Part shown: positions 7,254 through 13,824 of the stretch, one piece after another
Numbering within the stretch: the first letter of the stretch is position 1
Layout: each line of letters begins with the position of its first letter
Source: CAYPHJ01 sp964410485
GTDB taxonomy: Bacteria > Desulfobacterota > Binatia > UBA9968
Assembly: GCA_964410485.1 (NCBI GenBank)
Contig: CAYPHJ010000088.1
Span: 1 to 19,730, forward strand
DNA length: 19,730 nt
Direction: 5' to 3'
Notes under the pieces: generated by a model
Database searches by the model: none
Told to the model about the DNA's origin: nothing
What the model saw: the letters and a program-made list of their open reading frames with translations, nothing else
Translations under genes and position numbers: made by a program

Positions 7254-8228
7254 TTAAACGTGATTGCGCAGCATCAACTCCTTCGGGCTGGGCGCCAGGT
7301 AAACTTGGTCGTCGAGGTACGTCACCGCGTACTTTCGAACATAATGGCGGATCAACGTCACCGGCACGATAAGAGGTATCAGTTGCCGGCGGAAATCACC
7401 AATCACTTCAACCAGCTCTTGGCGCTCGCTTGCCGAGAGTTCCTTGGAAAAATAACCCATTAGATGATCGAGCACGTTTGCGTGTTTCCGGGGAGTTGCC
7501 GCGACGCTTAGAGCCCCCATAAGATCGCGGGCGTAGTTCTCATAAACTTGAGCCAAAGAAAATTGTTTGGCGGTCGCGACCAGCCGTCCAAGCGAGCGAT
7601 AGTGGCGCTCACTGTGCGCCAGCAACTGAAACTTGTGAGCCGTGTGGAATTCGACCAGCGCGCGAACCGATCTTGCACCGGACATGGTTTCTTGCCAACG
7701 GCGATACACAAAAACTCTTTCAATAAAGTTTTCGCGTAGAAGCGGGTCGTTGAGCCGGCCCTCTTCTTCAACGGGCATAAGCGGCAGCGCGTTGATGAGA
7801 GCCGTAGCAAACAGACCTCTACCGTCACGGGTGGCGCCGCCCTTCGGCGGATAGACTTTGACGCGCTCCATACCACAACTTGGGGAGTCTTTTTTGAGGA
7901 CATAGCCGGAGAGGTTAAGCCGCCGTAGCTCTGCCGCGCGCCGCGCGCTAAAGCGTTTCATCTCAGTGGTCCAGTCCTTCCCGGAGCGTTCTGCGATCAT
8001 TGCCGGTTCGGCAGCCTTACCGATCAGACGCACAGGCTCTCGAGGCGCCCCCATCCCAACTTCTAACTCGGGGCAGACTGGAACCCACTCGACAAACTGG
8101 CCGAATGTCGCGGTGAGAAAAGTGTCCTGCTTGTGGCCTCCGTCGAACCGCACCCGGTGTCCTAAAAGGCATGCGCTGATGCCGAGCCTGGGCTTTGTGG
8201 ATAAGGAATTTTGCATGAGCTGCTTCAT
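7254..8228 (-). CDS. DUF523-DUF1722 two-domain protein (YbgA type)
   Basis: A protein of about 324 residues counted from ATG 8228; an ATG at 8267 is an alternative because no start has a strong ribosome site. The N-terminal half is DUF523: SACLLGHRVRFDGGHK, CPELEVGMGAPREPVRL and KKDSPSCGMERVKVY supply the three conserved cysteines. The related desulfidase TudS uses three such cysteines to hold an iron-sulfur cluster. The C-terminal half is DUF1722 (LVEFHTAHKFQLLAHS, then LGRLVA and further to KELMLRNHV). E. coli YbgA has the same architecture and lies beside the photolyase gene; no photolyase is in this window. Here it stands divergent from a heat-shock gene, consistent with a stress role. 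The biochemical function of the full two-domain protein is not something I can state from the sequence. Confidence 0.88.
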   Translation of the reverse strand: MKQLMQNSLSTKPRLGISACLLGHRVRFDGGHKQDTFLTATFGQFVEWVPVCPELEVGMGAPREPVRLIGKAAEPAMIAERSGKDWTTEMKRFSARRAAELRRLNLSGYVLKKDSPSCGMERVKVYPPKGGATRDGRGLFATALINALPLMPVEEEGRLNDPLLRENFIERVFVYRRWQETMSGARSVRALVEFHTAHKFQLLAHSERHYRSLGRLVATAKQFSLAQVYENYARDLMGALSVAATPRKHANVLDHLMGYFSKELSASERQELVEVIGDFRRQLIPLIVPVTLIRHYVRKYAVTYLDDQVYLAPSPKELMLRNHV

Positions 8229-8534
8229 AGTTCTTTTAGCACATGTGCCCAGTTTAACTGTGATCATATAGCTCGATAGGTTACCCTCCACACAAGATGG
8301 CATTACTGCTTTCGTACTTCCACAATCCATGCTTGATGTGATCAGCAACGATAATCAGGTAACAGCGTGCCAGTCTGATTGCTCTGGCACAATTGAGAGA
8401 CTAGCGCCCGCTTTTTTTCAAGATTGGGAAATTGACGGACGGGATCTTTCTCTTAATCAGGCAAGCCCGGTGGTACGGGGATTGCGGGCTTTTGCGATTG
8501 GCAGAGCAAATAAAGAACAGGAGGAGGTATTTCA
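8229..8534. promoter_or_regulatory. Divergent regulatory region between the DUF523 gene and hsp20
   Basis: About 300 bases with no gene, serving promoters in both directions. Toward hsp20 the best sigma70-like match is TTGACG (8432-8437) with TAATCA (8454-8459) at 16-base spacing, which is weak. No CIRCE operator and no clear heat-shock sigma32 promoter (CTTGAA with CCCCAT) was found. The hairpin at 8461-8495 lies in the predicted leader. Confidence 0.35.
8461..8495 (+). promoter_or_regulatory. Hairpin in the hsp20 leader
   Basis: GCAAGCCCG (8461-8469) pairs with CGGGCTTTTGC (8485-8495): nine pairs with a two-base bulge and a 15-base loop. It lies 25 bases before the very strong ribosome site GGAGGAGG of the first hsp20 gene. 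The A-side/T-side layout looks like a terminator or attenuator, but the T run is only four long. It does not pair with the ribosome site, so it is not a simple ROSE-type thermometer. Confidence 0.4.
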
Positions 8535-9026
8535 ATGCCCAAGAACATTAAAAAAGCAGCGAGCAGATCGGCAATTCGCTGGCGGCCGTTCGCCGGTTTG
8601 ACTGCTGCCGAGAGAGAAAAAATGCTTGGAGATTTCTTCAGCCGGCAACTACGGCCGGGCCGGCAAGAACGTTGGTTTAAATTGGATCGATCGGGGCTAA
8701 CGACTCCGGCTGTCGATATTTACGAAGAAGATGACGACATCGTGGTGAAGGCCGAGCTTCCGGGCATGGAGAAAGACGGCATCGCGGTAGAGCTAATGGA
8801 CCACATGCTGACCATTAAAGGGGAAAAAAAGAAACAGGAGCAGGTAAAAGAAGAAAAATATTATCGCGCCGAGCGATTGTATGGCAGTTTCATTCGGACA
8901 TTGGATCTGCCTAAAGACGTGGACGGCGGAAAAACACGAGCTACTTTCAAAGACGGCGTGTTGGAAGTAACGATGCCTAAAACCACAGAGGCGAAGGCAA
9001 GAGAAATTCAACTCAAAGTCGAGTAG
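8535..9026 (+). CDS. Small heat-shock protein, Hsp20/alpha-crystallin family (copy 1)
   Basis: A 163-residue ATP-independent chaperone that should bind unfolding proteins in the cytoplasm and form oligomers. ATG 8535 follows GGAGGAGG. A basic N-terminal arm (1-50) precedes the alpha-crystallin domain (about 55-150): TPAVDIYEEDDDIVVKAELPG opens the domain, then HMLTIKGEKK, then YYRAERLYGSFIRTLDLP, and the closing FKDGVLEVTMPK motif of the family. It ends with a short tail (REIQLKVE) that could supply the oligomerisation contact. A close paralogue lies 227 bases downstream on the same strand, so this is a tandem duplication. The two copies agree almost residue for residue across the crystallin domain but differ in the N-terminal arm, which usually sets client choice and oligomer size. 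Confidence 0.96.
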   Translation: MPKNIKKAASRSAIRWRPFAGLTAAEREKMLGDFFSRQLRPGRQERWFKLDRSGLTTPAVDIYEEDDDIVVKAELPGMEKDGIAVELMDHMLTIKGEKKKQEQVKEEKYYRAERLYGSFIRTLDLPKDVDGGKTRATFKDGVLEVTMPKTTEAKAREIQLKVE

Positions 9027-9253
9027 TTCAGGGCTCCCCGGGTCAGAGCGACTGTTGCGGGTGTGTGAGCATGCCGCCACCGCTGCCCCACCGATCAGCT
9101 TAAATGCGTAAATGACAGAATCCTGCGGCATTTTTCCCAAGCTTGCAAACCCGTCGCAAAAACTCCCTTCATTGTCGAGGAAGGCTCCATGGCATAGCGA
9201 TTGCGCAAGGGAATTGCCGGCTGATGCCAACAAAGTACAAGGAGGGCAGAACA

Positions 9254-9754
9254 ATGGCAGAGAAGAATTTGAAGGAAGCAGAAACCAGGGCGGTAACTCC
9301 GTGGCGAAAATTCATGGGGCTGACTGCGTTGGAAAGGGAGATGGATAGGATGATGGAGGATGTTTTTGGCCGGCGGATGCGGCCCTGGTGGCGGGAACCA
9401 TGGTTTGGCGTGGATCGGATCGAGGTAACGGCTCCGAGCGTCGATATTTTCGAAGAGAAGGACGACATCGTGGTTAAAGCCGAGCTTCCCGGGATTGAGA
9501 AGGACAATGTCGAGGTCAATCTGACCGATCACACGCTGACCATAAAAGGGGAGAAGAAAAAGGAGGAAGAGGTCAAAGAAGAAAATTACTATCGCGCCGA
9601 ACGCTCGTATGGGAGCTTTCTAAGGGTATTGGATCTGCCCAAAGACGTTCATGCGGATAAAGTGAAAGCCTCATTCAAGAACGGCGTCCTGGAAGTCAGA
9701 ATGCCAAAAACGGAAGAAGCGAAGGCCAAAGAAATCAAGGTAAAGGTGGAGTAG
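9254..9754 (+). CDS. Small heat-shock protein, Hsp20/alpha-crystallin family (copy 2)
   Basis: A 166-residue paralogue of the preceding gene. The start at ATG 9254 is set by AAGGAGG eight bases upstream; the frame is open further back, but that stretch does not align with copy 1 and lacks a ribosome site. The N-terminal arm contains WRKFMGLTALEREMDRMM, a typical Hsp20 arm, and a tryptophan-rich spot (RPWWREPWFG). The alpha-crystallin domain runs from SVDIFEEKDDIVVKAELPG to FKNGVLEVRMPK, followed by a Lys/Glu-rich tail. Its own intergenic region of 227 bases suggests it can be expressed separately from copy 1, although readthrough is possible since no terminator was seen between them. Confidence 0.96.
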   Translation: MAEKNLKEAETRAVTPWRKFMGLTALEREMDRMMEDVFGRRMRPWWREPWFGVDRIEVTAPSVDIFEEKDDIVVKAELPGIEKDNVEVNLTDHTLTIKGEKKKEEEVKEENYYRAERSYGSFLRVLDLPKDVHADKVKASFKNGVLEVRMPKTEEAKAKEIKVKVE

Positions 9755-9776
9755 GAAGGTGAGCTGTTTCATGGGC

Positions 9777-9814
9777 GAGTGTTGACAGCATTAAGCCATG
9801 AACTGTCAACACTC
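9777..9814. repeat. Perfect 12-bp inverted repeat after the hsp20 pair
   Basis: GAGTGTTGACAG (9777-9788) and CTGTCAACACTC (9803-9814) are perfectly complementary around a 14-base loop. GAGCT (9761-9765) and AGCTC (9822-9826) can extend the structure. There is no T run, so it is not a classical intrinsic terminator. It may act as an mRNA 3' end stabiliser or a protein-binding palindrome. The half-site order is opposite to that of CIRCE. Confidence 0.65.
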
Positions 9815-9826
9815 ACATCTTAGCTC

Positions 9827-10088
9827 GTTCGAGCCGCGATCGGAAATTTTTAACAATACGGTACGCGCCCAATACGTGCACGTTCATCTGGCTTAGTCTT
9901 CAACTGTAATCGGCCAGCATATTCACCATCTCTAAAGTCTTTGCCTCTTTTTCCGAAGAATTGGGATCGCCAATAGCCATGCCTAAGCGGTCGGGGATTG
10001 TCCTGGATTTGGCTTTCAAACGATGTAAAGGTTAAAGCCGCGTTTCTCCCAATCTGGATAGCCGCGCAGCGTGAACCCCGAGGCAACG
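9827..10088. other. Intergenic region without a convincing gene
   Basis: This lies between the inverted repeat and the small frame at 10089. A 78-codon minus-strand frame (9850-10086) is present but has no ribosome site, no motif and unusual composition (Arg-rich, short). I see no promoter that I would defend. Confidence 0.4.
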
Positions 10089-10196
10089 ATGCTTGAGAAA
10101 AAGACCGCTATAGTCTCAGTTCTTATGGTACACTCCTGCCGTGTCGTCGTCGCCTTGATGCTTTTCACGGTCATCGTTCAAGAATGTTGCCACTAA
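10089..10196 (+). CDS. Possible 35-residue membrane peptide upstream of the phosphorylase gene
   Basis: A short frame starting at ATG 10089 with GAGG six bases upstream and ending in TAA at 10194-10196, whose last bases touch the ribosome site of the next gene. The peptide has a charged start (MLEKK) and a hydrophobic core (VVVALMLFTVIV) that could span a membrane, then ends in ECCH. The stop-to-start distance of seven bases would allow coupling to the phosphorylase. It could equally be a chance frame; composition and spacing are the only evidence. Confidence 0.3.
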   Translation: MLEKKTAIVSVLMVHSCRVVVALMLFTVIVQECCH

Positions 10197-10203
10197 GGAG
10201 AGT

Positions 10204-11868
10204 ATGATCGCGTATTTCTCGATGGAAATCGGTTTATTAACCGAGATACCCACCTACAGCGGTGGACTGGGAGTACTTGCCGGCGACACCATTCGCGCTG
10301 CCGCCGACCTCAAAGTGCCGATGGTAGCAGTGACTTTGCTGCACCGTAAGGGCTATTTCAATCAACGACTCGATGGCCAGGGGCGGCAAACCGAACAACC
10401 GGTTGAGTGGTCGATTACGGATTATCTCTCGGAGCTTCCCCAGCGTGTTTCCGTTGACCTCGAAGGCCGCGAGGTTCGTCTCAGAGCTTGGCAATATGAT
10501 GTCGTCGGGCCGGCGAACTCATCGGTGCCGGTGTACTTCCTCGACACGGACCTGCAGGAAAATTCTCCCCGGGATAGAGAGTTGACGCATTACCTTTACG
10601 GCGGTGATCAGTATTACCGCCTGTGCCAAGAAGTCATACTCGGCATCGGCGGAGTACGGATGCTGCGCGCTCTGGGCCATACCAAGATTGAGCGCTTTCA
10701 TATGAATGAAGGGCATTCCAGTTTACTCGCACTTGAATTGCTGGATGAAGAAGCAGCGCACGCGGGCCGGTCGAGTGCCAATCGGGAAGATGTTCGTAAA
10801 GTCAGGGAGCAATGTGTGTTCACGACGCACACGCCTGTTGCCGCGGGGCACGATCAATTTCCCATGGAAATGGTGAATCGGGTCCTCGGCAGACGTGAAG
10901 TCGGCGAGATGAAAGATGTTTTCTGCTGCGACGATCTTTTGAATATGACGTTCCTGGCTCTGAACTTGAGCCGCTATGTCAATGGTGTAGCGAAAAGACA
11001 CGGCGAGATCTCCAGGTTGATGTTTGCCGGGTACAACGTGGATGCGATTACCAACGGCGTCCACGCCGCGACCTGGGCAGCTAAGCCGTTCGCCGAGCTT
11101 TACGATTGCTACATCCCGGGTTGGCGTCAGGACAACTTCAGCTTGCGGTATGCATTGAGCATCCCCAAACAAGAGGTCTGGCAAGCCCACGTGCGGGCAA
11201 AGAAGCAGTTGCTCGACTATGTTAATCGCGAAACCAATGCTGGGATGCGGGAAGACATTCTCACGGTTGGCTTTGCCCGGCGTGCAACGGCCTACAAGCG
11301 AGCCGATCTCTTATTCAGCGATATTGAGCGACTTAAAAGAACTATCAGCGGCGGCTGCATGCAAATCATCTACTCTGGTAAGGCACACCCTCGAGATGAA
11401 GCCGGCAAAGAGCAGATCCAGAAAATCTTCCGGGCGCGTGACCTGTTGCGTGACAAAATACACATTGCATACCTGAGTAACTACAGTATGGCAATCGGTA
11501 AAATGATGACCGCCGGTGTAGATATCTGGCTCAACACACCGGAGCCGCCGCTCGAGGCCTCCGGTACAAGCGGCATGAAAGCCGCTGTAAACGGCGTGCC
11601 GAGTCTTAGTATACTCGACGGTTGGTGGATCGAGGGGTGTATTGAAGGGGTGACGGGCTGGGCCGTATCGGACGTTAGCGGCCCGGCGCCGGATCATGCC
11701 AAGGACGCAACTTGGCTTTACGACAAGCTCGAACGAGTCATCTTGCCCCTGTACTACCAGGAACATGATGCCTACCTGGAAATCATGCGCCATGCTATTG
11801 CCCTAAACGGGTCGTTCTTTAATACCCACCGCATGCTGCAGCAGTATGTCCTCAAGGCCTATTTTTGA
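10204..11868 (+). CDS. Alpha-glucan (glycogen/maltodextrin) phosphorylase, short form
   Basis: A 554-residue enzyme that should release glucose 1-phosphate from glycogen or maltodextrin using pyridoxal phosphate. ATG 10204 follows AAGGAGAGT. The protein opens directly with the family motif IAYFSMEIGLLTEIPTYSGG, then GVLAGDTIRAAADLKVPM. HMNEGHSSL (about 165-173) and TTHTPVAAGHDQFP (about 207-220) are active-site segments. The cofactor lysine is Lys459 in EASGTSGMKAAVNG. DGWWIEG follows, as in the Thermotoga-like alpha-glucan phosphorylases rather than the E. coli GlgP/MalP type. Many relatives carry roughly 100 extra N-terminal residues (DUF3417), which are missing here; the good ribosome site says this is the true start. 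Lying after the hsp20 genes, it may supply sugar phosphate during stress. Confidence 0.94.
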   Translation: MIAYFSMEIGLLTEIPTYSGGLGVLAGDTIRAAADLKVPMVAVTLLHRKGYFNQRLDGQGRQTEQPVEWSITDYLSELPQRVSVDLEGREVRLRAWQYDVVGPANSSVPVYFLDTDLQENSPRDRELTHYLYGGDQYYRLCQEVILGIGGVRMLRALGHTKIERFHMNEGHSSLLALELLDEEAAHAGRSSANREDVRKVREQCVFTTHTPVAAGHDQFPMEMVNRVLGRREVGEMKDVFCCDDLLNMTFLALNLSRYVNGVAKRHGEISRLMFAGYNVDAITNGVHAATWAAKPFAELYDCYIPGWRQDNFSLRYALSIPKQEVWQAHVRAKKQLLDYVNRETNAGMREDILTVGFARRATAYKRADLLFSDIERLKRTISGGCMQIIYSGKAHPRDEAGKEQIQKIFRARDLLRDKIHIAYLSNYSMAIGKMMTAGVDIWLNTPEPPLEASGTSGMKAAVNGVPSLSILDGWWIEGCIEGVTGWAVSDVSGPAPDHAKDATWLYDKLERVILPLYYQEHDAYLEIMRHAIALNGSFFNTHRMLQQYVLKAYF

Positions 11869-12159
11869 GCAGCCGTGCGTCGGTCCTAGGTCATCGCTCT
11901 TCGGTCGTCGGTTCGCAGACCACCTGTTGATAAATGGCAGTTTGCGGTATCATTTCAACTCAGCCGGGGTCTCCGAGCGTTGTCTTGTAGAGGTTGACGA
12001 GAGAAAAGTGGGCTTTACGTTAGTCGTTGTTTCTTATGCGCTTTCACTGCTGACTCGTTACGCAGATTGTTGGGTAGGCTTTGGGACGGGCCGTTCTCAA
12101 GGAGACCAGGTGAGATATCAACAACTTTATCAACAGATCTTGTGGAAAGACGCGTTTTC
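11869..12159. other. Convergent intergenic region, nothing identified
   Basis: This lies between the phosphorylase stop and the stop of the minus-strand DUF2934 gene. No terminator hairpin with a T run, no RNA gene and no credible small gene was seen. An open plus-strand frame across it is a chance frame that runs antisense into the DUF2934 gene. Confidence 0.4.
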
Positions 12160-12456
12160 TTACCCCCTACGTCTTCCATTCGATCCTGCTTCATCGCGCC
12201 AGAGGACCTCCCCAACCGATGCAGGTAGCTGCGACAATACGAAAGCTTCTGCCTCCAGCCAGTCCTCCAAATCGTGCCCCCGCCGCTTTCCCCTCCGTAA
12301 GTAGAGTTCGTACGCCAATGCGGAAATGCGACGCCGCAACTCCTCCGGGGCTAGCCAACCAGCGGCTGTCTTCGAAATCTCAGGACTGATTCCGCGCAGG
12401 GATTGGTCGCCCACCGTGCTCTCTGCCGGGTACATGAGCTCATTTTCGCTTTCCAT
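12160..12456 (-). CDS. DUF2934 family protein
   Basis: A 98-residue soluble protein. The core LRRRISALAYELYLRRGKRRGHDLEDWLEAEAFVL (residues about 41-74) has the DUF2934 pattern: a helix with ALAYELY, a Gly/basic turn, then a D-E-D-W-L-E-A-E helix. Upstream of ATG 12456 is a GGGGGG stretch that can serve as the ribosome site. The family is often found as small stand-alone proteins beside stress genes, but no biochemical role is known to me. The first 40 residues are not conserved-looking. It is divergent from the next gene, with a 238-base shared upstream region. Confidence 0.8.
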   Translation of the reverse strand: MESENELMYPAESTVGDQSLRGISPEISKTAAGWLAPEELRRRISALAYELYLRRGKRRGHDLEDWLEAEAFVLSQLPASVGEVLWRDEAGSNGRRRG

Positions 12457-12694
12457 AAAGCCCCCCGTCGAACTTACCGGTTCAAAGCCGCTACCTCTGC
12501 AAATGCGAGTCGCAATGGATGTGCCGACTTAGAAGACCCTGCTACGCAATAATACGCCGTGTGTGCGGCAACTCTCTCTTCTCACGCGTGATAATACTTA
12601 ACTGCTTGAATTGCAACTGTGAGAAATAGCGTGCGAACACACTGAACAACCCAGTGGCACATGCGTTGCACAATTAATTAACCGAGGATCTGAA

Positions 12695-13060
12695 ATGAAA
12701 GAGAGACTGTCCGACGTAATGGTAGGCGATTTGACTATGTCGGAAGAATTCTTTGCCACGGTGCGCCGGAGCGAACCTGCGCAACCGGAAAGGGCTCTTC
12801 TGCTTGCAATCCTCGAGGATGCGATTCACAACTATCGCAAATATAGCCCGTACCGAGACCGCGCCGGGAAAGACCGTTTTCATGAGGCCGAGCATTGGAT
12901 CATGCACTCTAAAAGTCAGTGGATCTTTTCGTTTGAAAATGTCTGCGAGCTGTTGGAATTAGATCCGGAATACCTGCGACGCGGGCTGCGCGATTGGAGA
13001 GCAAGGACTGCAAAACGTGAAAAGCCGCGCCAGCGCTCTCCAGCAGCAGCCAACCTGTGA
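12695..13060 (+). CDS. Conserved small protein of unknown function (121 residues)
   Basis: ATG 12695 follows GAGGATCTGAA. The core (residues about 30-103) is compact and gene-like: ALLLAILEDAIHNYRKY, then DRFHEAEHWIMHSKSQWIF, then SFENVCELLELDPEYLRRGL, ending in a basic tail (KREKPRQRSP). I recall similar short proteins as uncharacterised in other bacteria, with the same order of a helical start, a W-containing middle and an E-L-L-x-L-D-P-x-Y-L-R-x-G end. The last segment has a helix-turn-helix-like look, and the tail could contact nucleic acid, so a small DNA- or RNA-binding regulator is possible. That is inference. It is divergent from the DUF2934 gene. Confidence 0.75.
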   Translation: MKERLSDVMVGDLTMSEEFFATVRRSEPAQPERALLLAILEDAIHNYRKYSPYRDRAGKDRFHEAEHWIMHSKSQWIFSFENVCELLELDPEYLRRGLRDWRARTAKREKPRQRSPAAANL

Positions 13061-13126
13061 TGAGGAAATTGAGACTCGCGGAACTATAAATATAAACGGT
13101 CGCAAAATTGGATTGACATTAAACCC

Positions 13127-13204
13127 TCAAAATCTCCCCTAACCCCTCTTTCCAAAGAGGGGAAAATCCTCCCTTTGGCAAAGGGAGGTCAGGAGGGATT
13201 TTCA
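13127..13204. repeat. Nested inverted-repeat element with two hairpins
   Basis: Two short hairpins stand side by side: CCCCTCTTT/AAAGAGGGG (13143-13162) and CCTCCCTTT/AAAGGGAGG (13168-13188). The flanks TCAAAATCTCCCC and GGAGGGATTTTCA are themselves roughly complementary, so the whole 78-base unit can fold as one large cruciform. This is the layout of short intergenic palindromic repeats (REP/MITE-like). It is the kind of element found in many copies per genome. Confidence 0.75.
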
Positions 13205-13230
13205 AAAAGAATGTAGCCACCCTTTATAAT
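13201..13230 (+). promoter_or_regulatory. Probable promoter of the YbaK-family gene
   Basis: A perfect -10 box TATAAT (13225-13230) is preceded, at 18-base spacing, by TTCAAA (13201-13206, four of six matches to TTGACA). Transcription would start near 13237, just at the base of the folded leader. The -35 box overlaps the edge of the palindromic element. Confidence 0.5.
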
Positions 13231-13239
13231 ATGAATACA

Positions 13240-13310
13240 GCGCGGCAAAGCCGCAACCAAAAGTCGGAATCTCCCGCAGAGAGACGCAAGCGGGAGGACT
13301 TTGCCCGCTT
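13240..13310 (+). promoter_or_regulatory. Structured 5' leader with alternative hairpins
   Basis: Several stems compete. GCGCGGCAAAG (13240-13250) can pair with CTTTGCCCGC (13299-13308). CTCCCGC (13271-13277) pairs with GCGGGAG (13290-13296), extended by AAAGTC/GACTTT (13260-13265 with 13297-13302). AAGCGGG (13288-13294) can instead pair with CCCGCTT (13304-13310). GCGGC/GCCGC (13242-13254) forms a small local hairpin. Mutually exclusive pairings just before a gene suggest a cis-acting switch. No known riboswitch consensus fits. Confidence 0.4.
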
Positions 13311-13333
13311 TAATTAGCCAGAACGGAGGACTT

Positions 13334-13816
13334 ATGGCTATACTGAATAAGTTAAAGGAGACTCTCGATGCGGCCAACGTATCCTACGAGACTTACCACC
13401 ACACGCTTGCCTATACAGCTCAAGAAATTGCGGCGAGCCAGCACGTCTCGGGTAGGGAGATAGCAAAAGTCGTTATGCTGTTGGTGGATGAGAAATTAGT
13501 AATGGCGGTGATCCCCGGTTGCTGTAAGATTCACTTGGACACGGTAAGATCTAGCCTTGGCGCAACCCAAGTTAGACTTGCAACAGAGGATGAGTTCATC
13601 TCGCGTTTCCCGGGTTGCGAGATCGGAGCTATGCCGCCGTTTGGAAATCTCTTTGACTTACCAGTGTACGTGGACCCGGCGCTGCAAAAGGATGAGTACA
13701 TCTATTTTAACGCCGGCAACCACGTACAGACAGTTAGGCTAAGATACGAGGATTTTGAGCGGCTGGTGAAGCCCCGAATCGTCCGGCTAGTCGATGAATC
13801 CAGGATAGCGGCCTGA
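13334..13816 (+). CDS. YbaK/EbsC-type aminoacyl-tRNA deacylase family protein
   Basis: A 160-residue cytoplasmic protein of the YbaK/ProX fold, whose members hydrolyse mischarged tRNAs such as Cys-tRNA(Pro). ATG 13334 follows GGAGGACTT. The conserved lysine is in SGREIAKVVMLL (Lys45), VMAVIPG follows, and the GAMPPFGN loop (about residues 99-106) shapes the active site. A second in-frame start, TTG 13301, has the same GGAGGACTT before it and would add 11 residues (MPALISQNGGL); it is less likely because it falls in the leader stem. The HAD-ATPase gene begins 8 to 23 bases after its stop, so the two are co-transcribed. The exact tRNA substrate cannot be told from sequence alone; relatives of this branch are often unassigned. 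Confidence 0.9.
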   Translation: MAILNKLKETLDAANVSYETYHHTLAYTAQEIAASQHVSGREIAKVVMLLVDEKLVMAVIPGCCKIHLDTVRSSLGATQVRLATEDEFISRFPGCEIGAMPPFGNLFDLPVYVDPALQKDEYIYFNAGNHVQTVRLRYEDFERLVKPRIVRLVDESRIAA

Positions 13817-13824
13817 GCCGGGAA

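Noticed and set aside
9777..9814. CIRCE operator for HrcA
   Set aside because: The half sites resemble CIRCE only in part (GAGTG) and are in the opposite order; the site is also downstream of the hsp20 genes, not upstream.
9850..10086. 78-codon minus-strand frame
   Set aside because: No ribosome site, no motif and odd composition; treated as chance.
11846..12304. 152-codon plus-strand frame after the phosphorylase
   Set aside because: It overlaps the phosphorylase end and runs antisense into DUF2934; its composition is Ser/Arg/Pro rich and not protein-like.
13240..13310. Cyclic-di-GMP (GEMM) riboswitch
   Set aside because: GGCAAA and GACGCAA occur, but the distance and stem arrangement do not fit the consensus, and the receptor part is missing.
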